A stretch of DNA of 64,000 nucleotides, from assembly GCA_950097015.1 (NCBI GenBank), contig CATNEN010000014.1, positions 806,001-870,000 on the forward strand, written 5' to 3'. This document shows positions 50,058 to 60,928 of this stretch, piece after piece. The position numbers and the translations under genes are program-made. The notes under the pieces were generated by a model. That model was not told where the DNA came from and ran no database searches. It saw only the letters and a list, made by a program, of their open reading frames with translations. The first letter of the stretch is position 1, and every line of letters begins with the position of its first letter. Source of the DNA: Macrostomum hystrix (lineage: Eukaryota > Platyhelminthes > Macrostomidae).

Positions 50058-50308
50058 TGTAGTGTTTGCTTCGAACTCTTTGTGTGCGATCCGAACCCTT
50101 GTCTGCCCGTACCCAGAGTACAGTACGCTATCTTTCTCTCCCCACCCCCAAACAGGCGGAGGCATGTTGGGAAGTCTCCCCTCCCGGGAGCAAGGTAAAT
50201 ATAGTGGCCGCATGGCTGCGGTGAATCACGGCAAGCGAAGCTTAGCCACTACGAGGCTTCTCACGGACACACACTGTTCAGCTTTCTTATTTGGAGTCCG
50301 ACTCCACA
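50058..50308 (+). repeat. 3' LTR of the outer gypsy element
   Basis: 251 bp; pairs with 41450-41700. Confidence 0.9.
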
Positions 50309-50313
50309 CTGGT

Positions 50314-51361
50314 CACCTAAGAAATAGTTTGAGCAAATATTAGAGTCTCTTCCAATAAAGAGATACGCAACAGAATTAGGGACATGCTTTTTGGTTTCAG
50401 GCGTCATAGTGCTTTCGAAGTCGGCGTACACTATAAACGGGAGCTTCTCCATCTTGTGACAACTCTTAAATCTGAGATGCTTATTATCACCTCTTGGAAG
50501 TGAGCAGTTGGTTGGATGATCTTCACAGGTCATGCACTCTAAGTTTTTCATCACGATCGGGTCCACTATTGTGCTTCAGACAAAGACGGCAGATTGCTAC
50601 CGGTTCACGATGATTGTTCATTTGCTTGTGGAGGAGCATGGAAAGATCTTTGATCCAAACATACTGGGCATTTTCTTGGGAGCTTTGGCGGGAGGTCAAT
50701 ATATGATGAGGCTTTGAGAGGGTCATATTTCATTATCATTACTGTAGCTTTTCTAATTCCTGCAACAACCCAACCTGATCCTCTGGATGTAAAGGCGTCA
50801 GTATTTTTACTGATCCTTCAAGAAATGGATCCTGTGTGTCAGTGGGAGTAAAGGGTAGCGCTTTAGTAGTCATGTAGTATTGAAGACGCTTCGTAGGTTT
50901 TTTGGGCATGTCAAATTCAATCTTGAATGATAACTGAAGGGTGAAGGTCTTACGTGACTTCAGTGTGTGATCAGTAACTGATTGGATTGTCTTTGAAGTC
51001 GTAAATGTCTGTAAGGGAATCTGTAGTGGGTTGGGAATTTTCGGGGTTGTGATTTCTCCAGTATTGTAGTAGTAAATGTATATAGCTGGCTCTGTGTTGT
51101 GGATTGCGAACTCAATATAATGCTCTGTAATTTTTCTTTGTGCAAATGTCTTCAGTTTGTAGTTCTGACTCCGCCTTGGTGGATTGTACGTTCTAGATTT
51201 TCCTGTTCCTGCTTGTTTTGGGGATATTTACAAGTCTGACCTGTGAGAGTCTGATATCTGTTGACTAAGCTGCGGCTCTTTTGTTGGTGTTCAGTCGCCG
51301 GCTTCTTCACCGGTGTGTACTGCTCTGAAGACTGAAGCTGTTTAATAATTTCTTGCTGCAT
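50314..51361 (-). pseudogene. Polinton DNA polymerase B, N-terminal part, broken
   Basis: From an ATG near 51361 the minus strand reads as a weakly conserved N-terminal region. A stop lies near 51150 and frame changes follow. Then come the HYxWIK-like YVWIKDLSMLL, a CRLCL zinc motif and the exonuclease I motif VYADFEST (about 50420-50397). The coding frame is consistent with that of the other half at 41449 if the gypsy element is taken out. Confidence 0.7.
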
Positions 51362-51381
51362 TGCATAGCTCCCGAGCTAGC

Positions 51382-51759
51382 ATGGATCTGTATTTAATTG
51401 CTGCTTACAGAGCTCTTGCAGAACTTTACTTCTATAGTCACGAGACGGCGGTGCAACTGGCTACAGAAACTATCGATCGAGCGCATAGCAGCTACCCAGT
51501 TCGAGATGCCAATTACATCCGTAGCAAAATAGACTACCGCATCAGCACCAACGGCAATGTTGACAGAAGTCGTGCTAGCCGCTATCGAATCAGCAACGAG
51601 TACGACTACAACAAAAGAGACCGCAAAAACTTTATAAGTGGCTATCGCGCCAATATCGAGCCCAGCAACTACCGCAGAAGTAGCTTTGCGTACCGCAACG
51701 GATACCAACAAGTTGGTGTCAGGCGCATCGATGACCGCCAGTTTCGTTGCGTCGATTAA
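51382..51759 (+). CDS. Hypothetical ORF between Polinton and LINE
   Basis: 126 codons from ATG at 51382 to TAA at 51757-51759, rich in Arg, Tyr, Ser and Asn. No domain recognised. The opposite strand is also open over this stretch. It may be the degraded ORF1 or 5' leader of the LINE, a Polinton gene, or chance. Confidence 0.25.
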   Translation: MDLYLIAAYRALAELYFYSHETAVQLATETIDRAHSSYPVRDANYIRSKIDYRISTNGNVDRSRASRYRISNEYDYNKRDRKNFISGYRANIEPSNYRRSSFAYRNGYQQVGVRRIDDRQFRCVD

Positions 51760-51960
51760 GACCGCCTGCCCAAGCCTGTGCGGCAACAACTTCAATCGCC
51801 GGTGGGGTGGAGGAGTCATTTAGCTGCTCAGCTCGAGTCCTCTAACCCCTTTGCCTAATAACTTTCTATTTTTGATACCGTCAATCCCATACCGCGCAAC
51901 AGGTTTTGAAGGTTTTGAACCCGTCGTGACTGGCTCTAAGGACTACTACTCCCTCTTTCA

Positions 51961-53070
51961 ATGTTAACTTCTACGCTAAATTTTAACTCCCGAATAGTCT
52001 CTGAAACACAGGGCAGCTGCGAAAAGAAGGTTGCTTATAATAAGTCAGAGTTGATTATCACCAGTTGGAACATAGATGGACTGATGATCAGTGGAGAATG
52101 CAAAATGGAGTCACCAAGTTTCCACGAACATATTAGGAATAGAGACATAGTTTTCCTCTGTGAGACCCACGCCAAACAGGAGCAGCTAGACTCAAACACG
52201 CTGATAGATTTCACCTGCTTTGGAGCAGATGGAATCAAGGCAAGGGGAGTCAACAAAGGTAGGTTATCAAACGGCATGGTTTACCTCGTAAAAAATAATA
52301 TTGCAAAGAGAACCACATTAGTGCACAAATCTGACTTCGCTCTGGTACTAAAAATAAAGCAAAAGCAGTCTGAAGAACCCCTGTATATCTTAGGGTGCTA
52401 TATCCCACCGGAAAATTATAAATACTACAAGGAAGATATATGGGAGGAGATTAAATATCTCATCCAGCTCTTCTCAAGAGAGGGCTCCGTATTAACAGTA
52501 GGTGATTTCAATGCACGAACTGGCACATTACAGTCCAGCACTAGGGATAAGTTTCCCAGACAGAATCAGGACTCTGAGAAAAACAAGCATGGACTAAGAC
52601 TGATGGAAATGTGCTCCGAGACCAAGAGCACGATTCTGAACGGAATGACTCAGGGTGACATTATGGGAAATTACACTTTTAGTAGCACACTAGGCCGAAG
52701 TACCATAGACTACGCTATTGCATCCATGGATAAAGTAGATACTATAAAAGACTTCTTTATTCATCCTCAAAGCTTTCTGTCCAGACATTGCCCGCTAACA
52801 GTCACTCTGATTTTTCCTGATCATGTCCAACCCGAACACGCAAACCAGGAAAAACATGAATCCTTCCCAATGCCTCCAAGATGGGACACTGAAACGCAGG
52901 GAAGTTACATTGAGGCATTGAATAACAAACAAAGCGAAGAAATAATTAGAAAGTTGCAATCTATTGACGCACACGATGGAAAATCCCTGGAAAATTTGTT
53001 CTCGAGCTTGACCAACCTGCTTAGAGACTCAGCGGCAGAAAGCTGCGCAAAGACAATCATTCCGAATTAG
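51961..53070 (+). CDS. LINE apurinic-type endonuclease domain
   Basis: 369 codons from ATG at 51961 to a TAG. Catalytic landmarks of the APE-like nuclease are present: TSWNIDGL, VFLCETH (Glu), VGDFNART (Asp, Asn), STIDYAI (Asp) and SRHCPL (His). It nicks target DNA to prime reverse transcription. The stop at 53068-53070 cuts it from the RT; the frame continues after it with another stop near 53170. Confidence 0.85.
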   Translation: MLTSTLNFNSRIVSETQGSCEKKVAYNKSELIITSWNIDGLMISGECKMESPSFHEHIRNRDIVFLCETHAKQEQLDSNTLIDFTCFGADGIKARGVNKGRLSNGMVYLVKNNIAKRTTLVHKSDFALVLKIKQKQSEEPLYILGCYIPPENYKYYKEDIWEEIKYLIQLFSREGSVLTVGDFNARTGTLQSSTRDKFPRQNQDSEKNKHGLRLMEMCSETKSTILNGMTQGDIMGNYTFSSTLGRSTIDYAIASMDKVDTIKDFFIHPQSFLSRHCPLTVTLIFPDHVQPEHANQEKHESFPMPPRWDTETQGSYIEALNNKQSEEIIRKLQSIDAHDGKSLENLFSSLTNLLRDSAAESCAKTIIPN

Positions 53071-55014
53071 TTCTGGACAAATCGAGATGAGACCCTAAGA
53101 AACTTGAGCAAATCATTAAAGTACGTGGCCAGGAAAAAAAGACGTAGACCAACTGACAGTGCGCTGGCATGAGAATATAATGGGCTAGCAAAAACATACA
53201 AACAACAGCTCAAGAAACTTAAGCAGATGGACATAAATGACTGCATTCAGAAAATGGCGGCTAACGGAACCTCAAAGGGATTCTGGTCCGGTCTTAGAAG
53301 AGCAGAAGATTTGCTGTTCCCCAGCAGGAGACTTAACAGATCTCAAGCCCCAATCGCTGACATCGCGAACAACCTAACCAAAGTATTTAACGCACATCCT
53401 TCTTCGGGAACCCAGCCGCATCGCACAGATGAAGCGGTTAGTCCCGAAGATTTAATTAGCTGTGTAGATCTCGACAGAGCAGTTAAAAAGCAAAAGAGAA
53501 GAAAGGCTGCAGGAATAGATGGTATAACAAATGAGCACATTATCTACGGACAAGAGAAGCTAAAACCCGTACCTCTGAAGCTTTTTAACGCAAGCGTAAG
53601 ACTCGGCCAGACTCCTGCACAGTGGTCAAATGCCCTAATCACACCGATTTATAAAAAGGGATCCCGTAGTGACCCCAAAAACTACAGACCCATAAGCGTG
53701 CTGCCTGCCCTGGCTCGCCTGTTTGCCTCACTTATCTATGAAAAGCTAGAAACTCATATTCGCACCCTCGACTTGCTTTCAGCCAGTCAAATAGGAAATA
53801 GAAAGGGCTACCGAACTTCAGACCACATTGCCACTCTCTTGTCGTTGATCCACAACAAAAAGCGTCGCAAAAGACCATTTCACTTAGTATTCTTTGACTT
53901 AAAAAACGCATTTGACATGGTCCACCATCCAACACTTTTCCAACGATCGACTTAGGGAGTTAAAGGTCAGCCCAGAAATAATCGAAGCAATACAAAACAC
54001 GTACTCAGGAGCTAAATTTCAACTGAAGATCTCAGATGGCCAAGCAACTAAGGCAAGGAGCATAACAAATGGAGTAAGACAAGGCTGTCCCCTATCCCCT
54101 CTACTCTTCTCACTCTATATAGATCCTTTGAGCACAATGCTAAGGGATTCATTAGCAGCGACACCTTCATTAAAGATGAACAAATCAACAACTTGCTATA
54201 CTGCGATGATCTAGTGATCTTTGGAGAGAATCCTCGAGAGCTGCAGAAGGGCCTCGATAAAGTGTCAGAATTTAGTCAGAGCCACAAGCTAGAAATCAAT
54301 ATGCAAAAAACTAAGGTTATTAGCTGTTGCCCTGACCCATCAAAGACGGCTAACAAACTATTTCTGCAGGGACAACTGTTAGATGGCGTCAAAGAATGGA
54401 AATATCTTGGCTTTCACATCAATGCTAAAGGAACCGTGGATTCCCATGCCACAGAGATTAACAAAAAATGTGGATACCCTATTCTTCTCTTAAGGAAATT
54501 AGATAGCCATGGGGCGGTCAGATACAATCAGCTCATGCTGTACTGCACAGCAATGATAGAAAGCATAGCTCTGTACGCCTCCGAGGCCTGGGGGGCTTTT
54601 GTCTCGTGGAACCTGGGTCCTTGGGACCGCTGTCTTGTGGAAAGGGTAAACATCAGGTGCTGTAAAGCCATACTACAAGTCAGCCAAAATACGGATGGCA
54701 ACGGGGCCCGCTCGGAGTTAGGCAGATTGCCTTTATTATACAACATCCAGAAAAGAAGCATTTCGTACTGGGCCTCCATAACAAGCCGGCCGGACTCCAT
54801 AATTTTCAAGTTATTGGCGGACCCAACATACAGTGATGTTGGAATCAAAACAAAGACCAACAATGACGTTATGCTGAACTGCAGAGGCATTAGTCCCGCA
54901 AAAGCAATTAAAAACCACAGGAAAAAATTCGTTTCTCAGTTTGATACCCATTGGAGACAAAGGACACAGAACTCAAGCAAGCTAAGACACTTCTATTACT
55001 CCTTCAAGCAATAA
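53071..55014 (+). pseudogene. LINE reverse transcriptase, frameshifted
   Basis: RT blocks lie in three frames. 53227-53955 has KAAGIDGITNEHI, NYRPISVLP and FFDLKNAFD (first catalytic Asp). 53912-54214 has GVRQGCPLSPLLFSLYIDPL. 54193-55014 has LLYCDDLVIF (catalytic YCDD) and the thumb region. Shifts are at about 53935 and 54190. Residues of the active site are conserved despite the breaks, so decay is recent. Confidence 0.85.
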
Positions 55015-55056
55015 TATTCAGCCGAAAAATATTTAAAGCAAATATACAACCCGGAG

Positions 55057-55350
55057 TTGAGACGTACCATATCCTCGTTTAGACTAGGAAACCATAAGCT
55101 AGCTTGCGAAACATTGCGAACTGCAAGACCGAAAATTCCGTATGAGAACAGATTATGTAGTAAGTGCAAAACAGAAGTTAAAAACGAGGTCCACTTCCTT
55201 TTTAAGTGCACTTGGAATAAGTATAGCGCAGCACGTTCGAATTTTGAGAAGGAAATTTCTGGGAAAACTCCCAATTCCATATCCTTAACAGCAGAAGAGA
55301 AATCTAACTACATTTGGCTCAAGACGATAGGGAAACCGCTGAAGCTTTAG
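55057..55350 (+). CDS. LINE C-terminal cysteine motif
   Basis: An open frame with RTISSFRLGNHKLA, then CSKCKTEV and HFLFKC (a CCHC-type zinc motif), as at the C-terminus of many LINE polyproteins. In a complete element it would be fused to the RT; here a TAA at 55012-55014 separates them. Confidence 0.7.
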   Translation: MRRTISSFRLGNHKLACETLRTARPKIPYENRLCSKCKTEVKNEVHFLFKCTWNKYSAARSNFEKEISGKTPNSISLTAEEKSNYIWLKTIGKPLKL

Positions 55351-55390
55351 CAAAATACATCATAGATATCTCTAAAATAAGGGAACAGCT

Positions 55391-55720
55391 GCCCTGAGAC
55401 TACAAGCTCGTATTAACATTTAACAATATATATATTGTTTTATTCGTGGCGTCCCTTGTGTTTTTACTGCTCTTATTTTTAATACCTTTGCTTGTGCTTT
55501 TCCCTTCCCAGCTCGATAGTGTAATCCAACAAAACTTCGCTTTTTATGTTGTTTTTCGTCGTCCATTGAAATATTTGTCAACAATAATTATTTAGAAAAA
55601 AAGATTTGACAATCTTTGTCAGGAATCTATAGGCCTTTTTACAGCAAAAAATATTTTATAGGCTGGTCACGCTCAAGTGACGTGTAAAGTATGAGAAATT
55701 AAGGCTAGCATGGATTGAGA
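55391..55720. other. AT-rich stretch, no gene seen
   Basis: Probable LINE 3' flank. A small palindrome, aacaatatatatattgtt, lies at about 55421-55438. Confidence 0.4.
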
Positions 55721-55721
55721 A

Positions 55722-58655
55722 GCAGATTCATCAATAGATTCGTCAACTGATTCATCAACTGATTCATCAACTGATTCATCAACAGATTCATCAACTGATT
55801 CGTCAACTGATTCGTCAACTGATTCGTCAACTGATTCATCAACTGATTCATCAACTGATTCATCAATAGATTCGTCAACTGATTCGTCAACTGATTCGTC
55901 AACTGATTCATCAACTAATTCATCAACTAATTCATCAACAGATTCATCAACTGATTCGTCAACAGATTCATCAACAGATTCATCAACAGATTCGTCAACT
56001 GATTCGTCAACTGATTCATCAACTGATTCATCAACAGATTCATCAATAGATTCGTCAACTGATTCATCAACTGATTCATCAACTGATTCATCAACTGATT
56101 CGTCAACTGATTCATCAACAGATTCATCAATAGATTCGTCAACTGATTCATCAACTGATTCATCAACTGATTCATCAATAGATTCGTCAACTGATTCGTC
56201 AACTGATTCGTCAACTGATTCATCAACTAATTCATCAACTAATTCATCAACAAATTCATCAACTGATTCGTCAACAGATTCATCAACAGATTCATCAACA
56301 GATTCGTCAACTGATTCGTCAACTGATTCATCAACTGATTCATCAACAGATTCATCAATAGATTCGTCAACTGATTCATCAACTGATTCATCAACTGATT
56401 CATCAACTGAATTCGTCAACTGATTCATCAACAGATTCATCAACTGATTCGTCAACAGATTCATCAACAGATTCATCAACAGATTCGTCAACTGATTCGT
56501 CAACTGATTCATCAACTGATTCATCAACAGATTCATCAATAGATTCGTCAACTGATTCATCAACTGATTCATCAACTGATTCATCAACTGATTCGTCAAC
56601 TGATTCATCAACAGATTCATCAATAGATTCGTCAACTGATTCATCAACTGTTTCATCAACTGATTCATCAATAGATTCGTCAACTGATTCGTCAACTGAT
56701 TCGTCAACTGATTCATCAACTAATTCATCAACTAATTCATCAACAGATTCATCAACTGATTCGTCAACAGATTCGTCAACTGATTCATCAACTGATTCAT
56801 CAACAGATTCATCAATAGATTCGTCAACTGATTCATCAACTGATTCATCAACTGATTCATCAACTGATTCGTCAACTGATTCATCAACAGATTCATCAAC
56901 TGATTCGTCAACAGATTCATCAACAGATTCATCAACAGATTCGTCAACTGATTCATCAACTGATTCATCAACTGATTCATCAACAGATTCATCAATAGAT
57001 TCGTCAACTGATTCATCAACTGATTCATCAACTGATTCATCAACTGATTCGTCAACTGATTCATCAACAGATTCATCAATAGATTCGTCAACTGATTCAT
57101 CAACTGATTCATCAACTGATTCATCAATAGATTCGTCAACTGATTCGTCAACTGATTCGTCAACTGATTCATCAACTAATTCATCAACTAATTCATCAAC
57201 AGATTCATCAACTGATTCGTCAACAGATTCATCAACAGATTCATCAACAGATTCGTCAACTGATTCGTCAACTGATTCATCAACAGATTCATCAACAGAT
57301 TCGTCAACTGATTCGTCAACTGATTCATCAACTGATTCATCAACTGATTCATCAACTGATTCGTCAACAGATTCATCAACTGATTCGTCAACTGATTCGT
57401 CAACTGATTCATCAACTAATTCATCAACTAATTCATCAACAGATTCATCAACTGATTCGTCAACAGATTCATCAACTGATTCGTCAACAGATTCATCAAC
57501 TGATTCGTCAACTGATTCGTCAACTGATTCATCAACTAATTCATCAACTAATTCATCAACAGATTCGTCAACTGATTCGTCAACTGATTCATCAACTAAT
57601 TCATCAACTAATTCATCAACTAATTCATCAACAGATTCATCAACTGATTCGTCAACTGATTCGTCAACTGATTCATCAACTAATTCATCAACTGATTCAT
57701 CAACTAATTCATCAACTAATTCATCAACTGATTCATCAACAGATTCATCAACTAATTCATCAACAGATTCATCAACTGATTCGTCAACAGATTCATCAAC
57801 AGATTCATCAACAGATTCATCAACAGATTCATCAACTGATTCGTCAACAGATTCATCAACAGATTCATCAACAGATTCATCAACAGATTCATCAACTGAT
57901 TCGTCAACAGATTCATCAACTGATTCGTCAACTGATTCGTCAACTGATTCATCAACTAATTCATCAACTAATTCATCAACAGATTCATCAACTGATTCGT
58001 CAACAGATTCATCAACAGATTCATCAACAGATTCATCAACAGATTCATCAACTGATTCGTCAACAGATTCATCAACAGATTCATCAACAGATTCATCAAC
58101 AGATTCATCAACTGATTCGTCAACAGATTCATCAACTAATTCATCAACAGATTCATCAACTGATTCGTCAACAGATTCATCAACGAATTCATCAACAGAT
58201 TCATCAACTAATTCATCAACTGATTCGTCAACAGATTCATCAACTAATTCATCAACAGATTCATCAACTGATTCGTCAACAGATTCATCAACAGATTCAT
58301 CAACAGATTCATCAACAGATTCATCAACTAATTCATCAACTAATTCATCAACTAATTCATCAATAGATTCATCAACAGATTCATCAACAGATTCATCATC
58401 AGATTCATCAACTGATTCATCAACTGATTCATCAACTAATTCATCAATAGATTCATCAACAGATTCATCAACAGATTCATCAACTAATTCATCAACTGAT
58501 TCATCAACTGATTCATCAACTAATTCATCAACTGATTCATCAACTGATTCATCAACTGATTCATCAACTAATTCATCAACTGATTCATCAACTGATTCGT
58601 GAACTGATTCATCAAATGATTCATCAACTGATTCATCAACTGATTCATCAACTGA
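55722..58655. repeat. 12-bp satellite, large array
   Basis: About 244 units of gattcatcaact with variants gattcgtcaact, gattcatcaaca and aattcatcaact. Groups of variants recur (double aattcatcaact blocks at 55914, 56226, 56719, 57175 and 57415), giving irregular higher-order units of 240-490 bp. Variation falls mainly on positions 6 and 12. Long open frames on both strands (Asp-Ser-Ser-Thr on plus; Glu-Ser-Val-Asp on minus) follow from the 12-bp period. Confidence 0.95.
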
Positions 58656-58837
58656 TGTGGAATCACTGTCTTTTTCTAGCCCTTCAGGTAAGTAAAGGAA
58701 GCGAACGAATTCAGAGTTAGTAAGAATTTCTGGAGAATATATTCCTGCTTATTTAGGAAATGGTGACTGACTACTTTTAGTTGCGTTATTAGTATCAAGT
58801 AGGCGGTCTTGCTTAATTGCTGTAGAAGGCTTTGGTC

Positions 58838-59631
58838 CGGGCACTTCTATATATAGCAATTTGGACTGGCGACGAAAATAAAACGGTGCCCCGGTTATAC
58901 GCTAGTGTGGCAAGGCATTTGGGTCTAGCTAAAAAATCTATGTTATCTGTTAACGAGTTGAAGGGGGAAACAGGAGGGTTGGGAAGGGGCGGGTGGGGAA
59001 GGGGGTAGGAGAGTGGGGTCAGGGGGGCCTGTACATTCCAGGAAATGTACAGGCTTGGATGTTCAAGCATTGCGGAAGAGTATATAATGCCTTACATCTG
59101 CCTGGCAGAAGATTTTACCGTCACCGATGGAGCCAACGGACTACCACTGAAATCAAGCTTGTTTAGCGACCTACTGTCTGAAGGCAAGGCTTCGACTCTC
59201 AGTCAGCTGTTGAATCTCATGTCGAGAATCAAGAACTGGGCTGAGGATTTCAGCAAGACCGAGTCGGCACCTGAAGCCAAGGCTTCCAGTCTGTTGGATG
59301 CGGTGCAGGATCTTTTGGAGGAGGCAAAAGGGCTAACGGAAAATCGTACCGTAGGTTTTGCCTTGAAGCAGCTGAAGTTAAGCAGGAAGCCTTTGCGTTC
59401 CAGGAGGTACTCCGAGGATCTCGTTGTGTTCTCCTACCTGATCTACTCCACCAGTGCTTCAGCATACAAGAACATGCTTGATCAAGATGCCATCGGCCTT
59501 CCATCTGATCGCACGCTGAGGTCCATCACTGCTCGAGTTGGATCTTCAAGCGGCCTGGATATCGAGGGCTACCTTGCTCTGAGAGCTTCTAAGCTGTCTC
59601 AGCCGGAGATTGCTATATATAGAAGTCCCTG
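58838..59631 (+). mobile_element. P-type DNA transposon, second copy
   Basis: Same 794-bp length, terminal repeats (first bases cgggcac, one change from the other copy) and flanks ctttggtc / ctttagtc (58830-58837, 59632-59639). Confidence 0.7.
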
Positions 59632-59671
59632 CTTTAGTCCAGTCATTCGAGAAATTTCATTATTGAGTTGA
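59045..59671 (+). CDS. P-element-like transposase fragment, second copy
   Basis: 208 codons identical in protein sequence to the ORF at 29001-29627, with the same partial P/THAP9-like region and the same missing catalytic part. The 11-bp inverted repeat covers its ATG here too. Identity at the protein level follows from recent block duplication and does not show selection. Confidence 0.55.
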   Translation: MYRLGCSSIAEEYIMPYICLAEDFTVTDGANGLPLKSSLFSDLLSEGKASTLSQLLNLMSRIKNWAEDFSKTESAPEAKASSLLDAVQDLLEEAKGLTENRTVGFALKQLKLSRKPLRSRRYSEDLVVFSYLIYSTSASAYKNMLDQDAIGLPSDRTLRSITARVGSSSGLDIEGYLALRASKLSQPEIAIYRSPCFSPVIREISLLS

Positions 59672-60366
59672 TTTATTACAGCTGGGAGCCGGTCTGCCCA
59701 CTTGGTATAGTATTGGCCACTGTTTAGTTTCAGCTGTTCAGCTGTCTGCTTTGTGAAAAGTCTCTTTGCTAAAGTTAGATTGAATCTTTCAACAAAAGCC
59801 TGCAGTCTCTATGGAGCTCAGTTCTTCCGTAGCGTATTTTCGCATTGTTCTTTTCCATCTAGCTTTTAACTGCCCCCATGAATTCTTTGCCGGGATCAGT
59901 CATAAAGGTTTGGGGTATGTGAGTGAGCGGAGAGTTTTTGTAAATGTCTCGGAGGGCAGCTGCAACAGCTGCATCTGATTTCTTAGTCTTAAGTGGTCTC
60001 GCATCTTTGTATCTGGAGGCAATGTCTATAACTGTCAGCGCATACTTGTAGCCTGAGTCATTGGGGAGAAACAGCTAGAAGGTTCAGAGCATTATCGAGT
60101 AGAGTCGCGTTGTTGTTCTTGTGTTGAGGTTATCGAGATTTTGTTAAGTGGGTTACCAGTGCGAATTGTGAATTGAATATTGAATTGAATCAAGTACAGT
60201 ACCTGGCAGGGGAATTAATCGTTCATTGCTTTCTCTTGTTAACTAATTAACACTTAAATATCAGCTGTTTAGCTTGGGCTTTTGAATCGTCTTGTCTTCG
60301 TTATTTTCGAGTTACGGCAATAGAGTCTCTCGCAAAGAGTAGGACACCCGACCTCATTTAGGAATC

Positions 60367-60372
60367 TCAACG
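60367..60372. other. Unoccupied target site of the PC4-encoding element
   Basis: Single tcaacg in ggaatctcaacgcaaagaga; the paralogous site at 30323-32019 has the 1,685-bp element between two copies. Confidence 0.9.
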
Positions 60373-60925
60373 CAAAGAGAGACCTAAGTCAAAATATCAG
60401 AAGCGCATACAATCTTAGCCTGAGCCGAGGCCGGACAACGTAATTTTGCGTCACATTGAAAGCTTCCATAGAAACTGAAAAAATTCCATCAAATGCCAGT
60501 TTTCATTCGAATATTTTATATTTGTACAAAAGAAAGTCTTTGTTGTACTATATTTTTCAAAGTTTTGAGCATATTGCCGTGTTGTTGTTCACTACAACCG
60601 AGCGAACATTTCTATTCAACGTCCTTTGTCCTACAAAACATTACAATTGCGACGAAAAGAAATTTCAAACGGAGAAAGAAAATACTTTGAAATGTTTACA
60701 TTTCTACCGAGCAGAAAGTAGCATAAAATACCTACAACTAAAGTTTACTTGAGTGGGTCTCGTGATGTTTAAATAAAACAGAGAAATAATTGAGTCGTTT
60801 GTCATGCGTTTAAGTCATTCGAGAGGCGTTTTAGTCTGGAGAGAGGCATTTTAGTACTTCGAGAGGCATTTGAGTCATTGCATTGTTTGCAAAATTTAAA
60901 GGCTGCATTTTCAAACTAAGGCTGT
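60373..60925. other. Spacer 3' of ADAM copy 3
   Basis: Largely shared with 32014-32230, with an extra block of about 140 bp plus about 250 bp at 60640-60880 absent from copy 2. An open frame at 60456-60752 has no recognisable features. Confidence 0.4.
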
Positions 60926-60928
60926 GAC

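Larger units (their letters stand above)
41445..50313 (+). mobile_element. Outer Ty3/gypsy retrotransposon
   Basis: LTRs of 251 bp at 41450-41700 and 50058-50308 with two differences, and flanks caggt / ctggt (one mismatch). It has a PBS, gag and pol in one frame and a polypurine tract. It holds a complete second gypsy element (42397-47031) in the gag-pol junction. Orientation is opposite to the Polinton genes it interrupts. Confidence 0.9.
39540..51361 (-). mobile_element. Decayed Polinton/Maverick interrupted by retrotransposons
   Basis: Minus-strand order is DNA polymerase B then adenovirus-type protease. Both are full of stops and frameshifts. The polymerase is split at 41449/50314 by an 8.86-kb Ty3/gypsy element. 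No terminal inverted repeats were found at the edges, so this is a fragment. Confidence 0.8.
51961..55390 (+). mobile_element. Non-LTR retrotransposon (LINE), decayed
   Basis: Endonuclease, reverse transcriptase and a C-terminal cysteine motif in order on the plus strand. At least two in-frame stops and two frameshifts make it inactive. The 5' limit is uncertain (51.83-51.96 kb). No poly-A tail is seen; it ends in AT-rich sequence near 55.4 kb. Clade not certain; the C-terminal motif resembles RTE-like elements. Confidence 0.8.
58735..60074 (-). pseudogene. Polinton integrase, second copy, split by a P-type element
   Basis: Nearly identical to 28690-30030 with the same stop and the same inserted element, so the block was duplicated after both events. 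Here the satellite joins directly where the first copy has the pX-like gene. Confidence 0.7.

Noticed and set aside
51394..51819. Minus-strand 141-codon ORF rich in Val/Ala
   Set aside because: No ATG start, antisense to another open frame, no recognisable family.
55673..57955. Long minus-strand ORFs of Glu-Ser-Val-Asp or Met-Asn-Gln-Leu repeats
   Set aside because: Products of the 12-bp satellite period; no start, stop or flanking exon structure supports a gene.
55722..58655. CRISPR-like array
   Set aside because: Units are contiguous without spacers and the genome is eukaryotic.
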